A stretch of 5,508 bases of DNA. Source: DASYQD01 sp036005845. GTDB lineage: Bacteria > Acidobacteriota > Thermoanaerobaculia > Multivoradales > JAIOJS01. Positions 1 through 3,592 of this stretch are shown piece after piece. The notes beneath the pieces were generated by a model that was not told the DNA's origin, made no database searches, and worked only from the letters and a program-made list of their open reading frames with translations. The translations under genes and the position numbers were made by a program. The stretch is from positions 1 to 5,508 of the forward strand of contig DASYQD010000148.1 in the NCBI GenBank assembly GCA_036005845.1. The letters are read 5' to 3'. Position 1 is the stretch's first letter. Every line of letters begins with the position of its first letter.

Positions 1-37
1 CGCCGCGGGACCGGGGCGCCTTTACGTGGTAACGACA

Positions 38-56
38 GGAGGGGCGGCGCCCCTCC
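38..56. terminator. Possible terminator hairpin without a U-tract
   Basis: GGAGGGGC, a GGC loop, then GCCCCTCC form a perfect 8-bp inverted repeat. The RNA hairpin would be very stable in either orientation. No T-run follows directly; the nearest is TTT at 71-73, so a classical intrinsic terminator is not established. It would suit termination of a gene ending just upstream of the window, or it may simply be a GC palindrome in a GC-rich spacer. Confidence 0.25.
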
Positions 57-216
57 GCTCTCCGGGCGCCTTTCACAGCCGTGACCGCGGTGCGGTGGTG
101 GAGCGCCCTACGAGAGGTCCCGCCGCGACGGCCCCCGACGCCCGCTCCGGGCCCTCGGCGCACGCCAGCGAGTGCTCGTTGGAGGGGACCGGGACGGGCA
201 GTCGGTAGCGCGCCAG

Positions 217-222
217 TACAAT
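217..222 (+). promoter_or_regulatory. -10-like box for a leaderless start
   Basis: TACAAT matches the sigma-70 -10 consensus at five of six positions and lies 8 nt before the ATG at 231. With standard -10 geometry, transcription would begin about 2 nt before the start codon. No Shine-Dalgarno sequence is visible before the ATG. No good TTGACA-like -35 lies 16-18 bp upstream. Confidence 0.4.
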
Positions 223-230
223 CGCGGGCG

Positions 231-998
231 ATGCCATACGACTATCAGCGGCCGCAGCTGACGTTCGGATTCTCTAGCGGGTATCCGCGTGACGTGTTGG
301 CGTTGATCGGGGTGGTGTTCGTCACCTACTCGATGCAGTTCTTTGCGGCGACGGCGTGGATCGTGGGGTTGATGCGGTTGACGCCGATGGTGTGGCAGAT
401 GGGTTGGGTTTGGCAGCTCGTCACGTATCCGGTCGCGGGAGCGGGCGATGCCAGTGTTTGGGTGTTGCTGGAGTTGTTCTTCCTGTTTTTCTTCGCGCGT
501 GACGTGTTCGCGCGGTTGGGGAGGCGGGGGTTCTGGTGGATGCTGCTCGTTGGCGCGCTGAGCGGTGGGGCGGTGGCGTTGCTGGTCGACTGGCTGGCGC
601 GGTGGACGACGCAGGTGTCGCCGGCTTCGCTGATGTTGGTGCAGGGGCAGCACATGTTGTTCGTGATGATGATCGCGGCGTTCGCGACGCTCTATCGCGA
701 CGCGACGATCATGTTGATGCTGGTCATCCCGGTGCGGGCGAAGTGGTTTCTGCCGATCGAGGTGTTGATCGCGTTCATCGGCTTCCTGAAGACGCACGAC
801 TTGGCGGGCTTCCTTGGTATCTGCGCGGCGATCGCGGTGGTGTGGGGAACGCTGACGCACGGCGGGTTCCGGCGCGCGGGGCGTGAGTGGTGGCTGCAGG
901 CGCAGGGGTGGTGGTTGCGGCAGCGGATGGGGCGGTTGCGGAAGAAGCGCGGGTTCCGGGTCGTCGTCGATGATCGGCGGGATCCGTGGCTCCACTGA
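231..998 (+). CDS. Rhomboid-like membrane protein lacking the catalytic dyad
   Basis: A 255-residue integral membrane protein with about six hydrophobic segments (near residues 22-45, 75-92, 101-122, 138-155, 158-187 and 190-207), then a basic, Trp-rich cytoplasmic tail ending in DPWLH. The rhomboid signature is visible: WQLVTYPVAGAG (61-72) for loop 1, a LARLGRRGF-like turn (written FARLGRRGF, 93-101), then VIPVRAKWF (165-173) and THDLAGFLG (188-196) for the last helix. The serine motif GxSG reads GQHM (139-142), and the catalytic His of the last helix aligns with Asp190. It is therefore probably a non-proteolytic rhomboid homologue in the inner membrane, perhaps binding or chaperoning membrane clients. 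I chose the ATG at 231 because the in-frame extension back to 81 is low-complexity Arg/Pro and the hydrophobic protein begins here. Leucine is unusually often TTG (15 of 33 codons), unlike neighbouring genes. The family call is fairly sure; the function is not known. Confidence 0.8.
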   Translation: MPYDYQRPQLTFGFSSGYPRDVLALIGVVFVTYSMQFFAATAWIVGLMRLTPMVWQMGWVWQLVTYPVAGAGDASVWVLLELFFLFFFARDVFARLGRRGFWWMLLVGALSGGAVALLVDWLARWTTQVSPASLMLVQGQHMLFVMMIAAFATLYRDATIMLMLVIPVRAKWFLPIEVLIAFIGFLKTHDLAGFLGICAAIAVVWGTLTHGGFRRAGREWWLQAQGWWLRQRMGRLRKKRGFRVVVDDRRDPWLH

Positions 999-1570
999 CC
1001 CTCTTCACCGTCGGGCACTCGACGCGGACGCTCGACGAGCTTGTCGAGCTGCTGCGCGCGGCGGGCGTGACGCAGTTGGTCGACGTGCGGCGGTTTCCGG
1101 GGTCGCGGCGGCATCCGCAGTTCGGCGCCGAACGGCTGGCGGAAGGGCTGGCGGCGGCGGGGATCGCCTACCGGCACGAGCCGGCGCTCGGCGGACGAAG
1201 GAAGCCGCGGCCGGACTCGGTGAACACCGCCTGGCGCAACGATCAGTTCCGCGGCTACGCCGATCACATGGCCTCGGCGGAGTTTACCGACGCGCTCGCG
1301 GCGCTGCAGCGCGCGGCGGCGGAGCAGCCGACTGCGGTGATGTGCGCGGAGGCCAACTGGCGGCAGTGCCATCGGCAGCTCCTCGCCGATGCGATGACCA
1401 CGGCGGGATGGGAGGTGGTCCACCTGTTGTGGAGCGGCGGCCGGGAGCCGCACCGTCCGATGCCGCAGCTGCGCGTGGACGCCGACGGGCGGCTCAGCTA
1501 CCCGGCGGAAGCCGCCGGTGAGCCGGCGCAGCGGTCATTGCCTGGCGTCGGGCGAGGGGCGCCGCCTTGA
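986..1570 (+). CDS. DUF488 family protein
   Basis: A 194-residue soluble protein with the hallmarks of DUF488. These are an N-terminal strand with TVGHSTR (8-14), LVDVRRFPGSRRHPQF (31-46), YRHEPALGG (62-70), the WRNDQFRGYADHM segment (83-95), and the diagnostic MCAEANWRQCHR (119-130) with Cys120, Cys128, His129 and Arg130. A C-terminal HRP...GRLSYP segment (156-172) closes the domain. The biochemical role of DUF488 is not settled; the conserved Cys and His-Arg suggest a catalytic or ligand-binding site. The GTG start at 986 puts the first motif where the family normally has it. It lies inside the preceding rhomboid-like gene, giving a 13-bp overlap in another frame, so translation is probably coupled. 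Length is close to or slightly above the usual family size, with a short Pro/Gly-rich tail (about 178-194). The family call is strong; the substrate is unknown. Confidence 0.92.
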   Translation: MAPLTLFTVGHSTRTLDELVELLRAAGVTQLVDVRRFPGSRRHPQFGAERLAEGLAAAGIAYRHEPALGGRRKPRPDSVNTAWRNDQFRGYADHMASAEFTDALAALQRAAAEQPTAVMCAEANWRQCHRQLLADAMTTAGWEVVHLLWSGGREPHRPMPQLRVDADGRLSYPAEAAGEPAQRSLPGVGRGAPP

Positions 1571-1592
1571 AACCCTGACGGCTGGCTTCACG

Positions 1593-1598
1593 TAATCT
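1593..1598 (+). promoter_or_regulatory. -10-like box before the DUF4097 gene
   Basis: TAATCT fits the pattern TANNNT and ends 9 nt before the ATG at 1608. No Shine-Dalgarno sequence is seen between 1590 and 1607. A TTGAAA hexamer at 1567-1572, overlapping the DUF488 stop codon, could act as -35. It is 20 bp from TAATCT, or 18 bp from the alternative hexamer CGTAAT at 1591-1596. Either way the transcript would start within a few bases of the start codon. Confidence 0.3.
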
Positions 1599-1607
1599 CC
1601 AACAGCC

Positions 1608-2423
1608 ATGCGACCCTTCCGCTCCGCCGCCCTCGCCTTCGTCCTCTCGCTCAGCGCGGCGGCTAGCGCCTGGGCGGGGAGCGCGACGGAGACGATCGAC
1701 CGCGCGCTGAAGCTGCCGGCCGGGGGGCAGGTGGTGGTCATCAACCTCAATGGCCCCGTGCGCGTGGCGGCCTGGGACTCGCCGGACGTGCGGCTGGTGG
1801 CGGTGAAGACGGCCCACGCCGCCACCGACGGCCGGGCCCGCGCCTACCTGCGCGACTTGCAGGTGAAGGTGGAGGAGAGCGGCGGCAAGCTGACGATCCG
1901 CACCCGCACGCCGGGCGCGGAGGGCGGCATCAAGGGCTGGCTCTCCTGCGCCGGCGTCGACGGCGAGGTGGCCTACCGGCTGACATTACCCCGCGAGGCG
2001 CGGCTCGCCGCCACCACCGTCAACGGCAACGTCGAGGTCGCCGGCCTGGTGGCGCCGGTGCGCGCGGCGTCGACCAACGGCGACGTGGTGCTCGAGGTGG
2101 GCGGCGAGGCGGTGGCGACCTCGGTCAACGGCAGCATCCGGGTGGCGATGCGGCGCGCCGATCCGCGCTCGGCGATGGAGCTGTCGACGGTGAACGGCAG
2201 CATCCTGATGCTGCTGCCGAGCGAGTTTCGCGGCTACGTCGACGCGCGCACCACCAACGGCAGCGTCGGCAGCGACCTGCCGGTGCAGGTGGAGGGCCGC
2301 CGCAGCCGCAGCCGGCTGATCGGCAGGCTCAACGGCGGCAACACCCGTCTGACCCTGCGCACGACCAACGGCAGCATCTGGCTGAAGACGCAGGGCGAAG
2401 ACGCCATCGCGCGCCGCCAGTAG
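1608..2423 (+). CDS. Exported DUF4097-type repeat protein
   Basis: A 271-residue protein with a clear Sec signal peptide. It has a basic N-terminus (MRPFR), a hydrophobic core over residues 7-19, and a probable cleavage after ASAWA (residue 23). The mature protein opens with a beta-rich region (about 30-125) containing NLNGPVRVAAWDSPDVRL, the typical DUF4097 entry motif in which a negative-effect strand precedes an Asn-Gly turn. From residue 137 it consists of short beta repeats centred on Asn-Gly: TVNGNVEV, STNGDV, SVNGSIRV, TVNGSIL, TTNGSV and TTNGSI. The Asn-Gly spacing is mostly 17-25 residues, as in a right-handed beta-helix or stacked strand fold. No membrane anchor or lipobox is present, so it should be periplasmic, surface-associated or secreted. 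The mature part has a single Cys (114, in WLSCAG). It follows the DUF488 gene after 37 bp and may have its own promoter. The family call is good; the molecular role is unknown. Confidence 0.85.
   Translation: MRPFRSAALAFVLSLSAAASAWAGSATETIDRALKLPAGGQVVVINLNGPVRVAAWDSPDVRLVAVKTAHAATDGRARAYLRDLQVKVEESGGKLTIRTRTPGAEGGIKGWLSCAGVDGEVAYRLTLPREARLAATTVNGNVEVAGLVAPVRAASTNGDVVLEVGGEAVATSVNGSIRVAMRRADPRSAMELSTVNGSILMLLPSEFRGYVDARTTNGSVGSDLPVQVEGRRSRSRLIGRLNGGNTRLTLRTTNGSIWLKTQGEDAIARRQ
2022..2372 (+). repeat. Degenerate Asn-Gly coding repeats in the DUF4097 gene
   Basis: Six units with an Asn-Gly turn (Asn at residues 139, 157, 174, 196, 217 and 254) plus a weaker LNGG unit at 241-244. Similarity remains at DNA level: an AACGGCAGC(A/G)TC core occurs near 2127-2137, 2193-2203, 2255-2265 and 2367-2377. 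This suggests expansion by internal duplication followed by divergence. The flanks and spacings differ between units, so this is a protein-repeat array and not a simple tandem DNA repeat. Confidence 0.6.
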
Positions 2424-2433
2424 CGACAGCCGC

Positions 2434-2439
2434 TAGCAT
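2434..2439 (+). promoter_or_regulatory. -10-like box exactly placed for a leaderless GTG start
   Basis: TAGCAT matches TATAAT at four of six positions and ends 6 nt before the GTG at 2446. With the hexamer at -12 to -7, the G of the start codon would be +1. No Shine-Dalgarno sequence is present in the 22-nt gap after the previous stop codon, and no clear -35 is visible. A match this weak can occur by chance; its position is what makes it notable. Confidence 0.25.
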
Positions 2440-2445
2440 CGGCGC

Positions 2446-3570
2446 GTGCGCGCGCGCCGCCTCGCCTGCTTCGTCACTCCGCACGGCTTCGGCCACGCGG
2501 CGCGCGCCTGCGCGGTGATCGAGGCGCTGGGCCTCGGGATGATGGAACGGCTCGGGATGATGGAACCAGCCGTGGCGCTCGAGGTCGAGCTCTTCACCAC
2601 GGTGCCGGAGTGGTTCTTCGCCGCCTCGCTGCGCGTGCCGTTCCGCTACCACGCCGTGCGCACCGACGTCGGTCTGGCGCAGCGCGACGCGCTCGACGAG
2701 GACCTGGCCGCGACGGTGCACGAGCTGGACGCCTTCCTGCCCTGGCCGGCGGCGGTCGTCGACGAGCTCGCAGCCGAGGTGCGCGATCGACAGTGCGAGG
2801 CGGTGCTGTGCGACGTGGCGCCGCTGGGCATCGCCGTCGCCCACGCGGCCGGCCTGCGCGCCGCACTGATCGAGAACTTCACCTGGGACTGGATCTACGA
2901 GCGCTACCTCGATCGCGAGCCGCGGCTCGCGCGCCATGCGGCCGAGCTGGCGCGCTGGTTCTCGGCGGCCGACCTGCGCGTGCAGACGGAGCCGGTGTGC
3001 CGGCCGTGGCCGGGCGCGACGTCGGTGGCGCCGGTGGCCCGGCTGCCGCGGCGCGGGCGCGACGAGGTGCGGCGCGAGCTCGGCCTCGACGCCGGCGAGC
3101 GCGCGGTGCTGGTGACGATGGGCGGCATCCCGTGGGACTACGCCGCGATGATCGGCGGCGGCGGCCCACGTGTCCCCGGCGGCGTAGTTCTCGTGGTGCC
3201 GGGCGGCGCGCCCGAACGCCGTGATTTGCCGTGGGCGCGGCTGCTGCCCTTCCACTCCGACCTCTACCATCCGGACCTCGTCGCCGCCGCGGACGCCGTC
3301 GTCGGCAAGCTCGGGTACAGCACGCTGGCCGAGTGCTGGTGCAGCGGCGTGCCGTTCGGCTTCGTGCCGCGCGAGTCATTCCCCGAGTCGCCGATCCTTG
3401 CGGCGGCGATCCTCGACGGAACAGCCGGCGTGGAGGTGCCGGCCCCCGCGCTCGCGAGCGCGAGCTGGGAGTGGCTCGAAGCGGTGCTCGCCGTGCCGCG
3501 CATCGCCGGTGGCCGCTGCCGTGGCAATGCCGACGCCGCGGCGGTGCTCGCCGAGTGGCTGGGCGGCTGA
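2446..3570 (+). CDS. MurG-like GT-B glycosyltransferase
   Basis: A 374-residue protein with two Rossmann-like halves. The N-terminal half opens with CFVTPHGFGHAAR (8-20), the Gly-rich loop of this GT-B group, followed by FTTVPEWFF (50-58), LCDVAPLGIAVAHAAGL (121-137) and ENFTWDWIYERYL (143-155). A basic linker (PRRGRDEVRRELGL, 201-214) leads to the C-terminal nucleotide-sugar half: VLVTMGG (221-227), LYHPDLVAAADAVVGKLGY (273-291), STLAE (292-296) and VPRESFPES (307-315). These latter motifs are where GT-B enzymes such as MurG bind the nucleotide sugar. There are no membrane segments, so it is cytosolic or peripheral. Donor and acceptor cannot be told from sequence; it is not MurG itself. Residues 30-41 are two tandem hexapeptides (LGMMER, LGMMEP), apparently inserted between the first helix and second strand. 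The GTG start is chosen because the Gly-rich loop then lies near the N-terminus, as usual. It follows the DUF4097 gene by 22 bp and converges with the PilZ-AMIN gene. Confidence 0.85.
   Translation: MRARRLACFVTPHGFGHAARACAVIEALGLGMMERLGMMEPAVALEVELFTTVPEWFFAASLRVPFRYHAVRTDVGLAQRDALDEDLAATVHELDAFLPWPAAVVDELAAEVRDRQCEAVLCDVAPLGIAVAHAAGLRAALIENFTWDWIYERYLDREPRLARHAAELARWFSAADLRVQTEPVCRPWPGATSVAPVARLPRRGRDEVRRELGLDAGERAVLVTMGGIPWDYAAMIGGGGPRVPGGVVLVVPGGAPERRDLPWARLLPFHSDLYHPDLVAAADAVVGKLGYSTLAECWCSGVPFGFVPRESFPESPILAAAILDGTAGVEVPAPALASASWEWLEAVLAVPRIAGGRCRGNADAAAVLAEWLGG
2533..2566 (+). repeat. In-frame 18-bp tandem duplication
   Basis: The 16-mer CTCGGGATGATGGAAC occurs at 2533-2548 and again, identically, at 2551-2566, a period of 18 bp. 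It encodes LGMMER-LGMMEP in the glycosyltransferase. The unit is noticeably lower in GC than its surroundings. Perfect identity points to a recent slippage or duplication event. Confidence 0.85.
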
Positions 3571-3592
3571 GCCGCGCTACTGCGCCGCCAGC
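3558..3592. terminator. Possible bidirectional hairpin at the convergent stop codons
   Basis: GCTGGGCGGC (3558-3567) can pair with GCCGCCAGC (3584-3592) as nine base pairs with one bulged G, closing a 16-nt loop that contains both stop codons. A smaller alternative stem, GCGGC-TGA-GCCGC, sits at 3563-3575. Neither arm is followed by a T-run on either strand. If it terminates transcription it is not a classical intrinsic terminator, and most of it is coding sequence. Confidence 0.2.

Larger units (their letters stand above)
1..230. other. Non-coding or unassigned leader region
   Basis: No convincing gene is visible in these 230 bases. A frame open from the window edge (frame 2) runs to a TAG at 206-208. 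Its translation is a low-complexity Arg/Pro/Gly/Ala string that matches no family I recognise. It could be the tail of an upstream gene, but I cannot support that. The region contains a perfect GC hairpin (38-56), a 10-bp direct repeat (GGGCGCCTTT at 14-23 and 64-73) and a -10-like box (217-222) just before the next gene. Confidence 0.5.

Noticed and set aside
26..208. 60-residue + strand reading frame in the upstream spacer
   Set aside because: Low-complexity Arg/Gly/Pro/Ala translation with no family resemblance and no ribosome-binding site. A phrase near its start (RLYVVTTGG) loosely recalls beta-propeller enzyme ends, but that is too short to support a partial gene.
81..230. Fifty-residue N-terminal extension of the rhomboid-like protein
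   Set aside because: The extension is Arg/Pro-rich with no conserved look. The ATG at 231 has a -10-like box in front and begins directly with a plausible rhomboid-type N-terminus.
2329..3270. Long - strand reading frame opposite the glycosyltransferase
   Set aside because: It is the antisense shadow of a clearly conserved GT-B gene in high-GC DNA; its translation is a His/Arg/Ala-rich string without motifs.
2446..3570. Annotation of the glycosyltransferase as murG
   Set aside because: It shares the GT-B fold and donor-site pattern but lacks the overall MurG sequence, and there are no mur or division genes nearby. A specific symbol would overstate the evidence.
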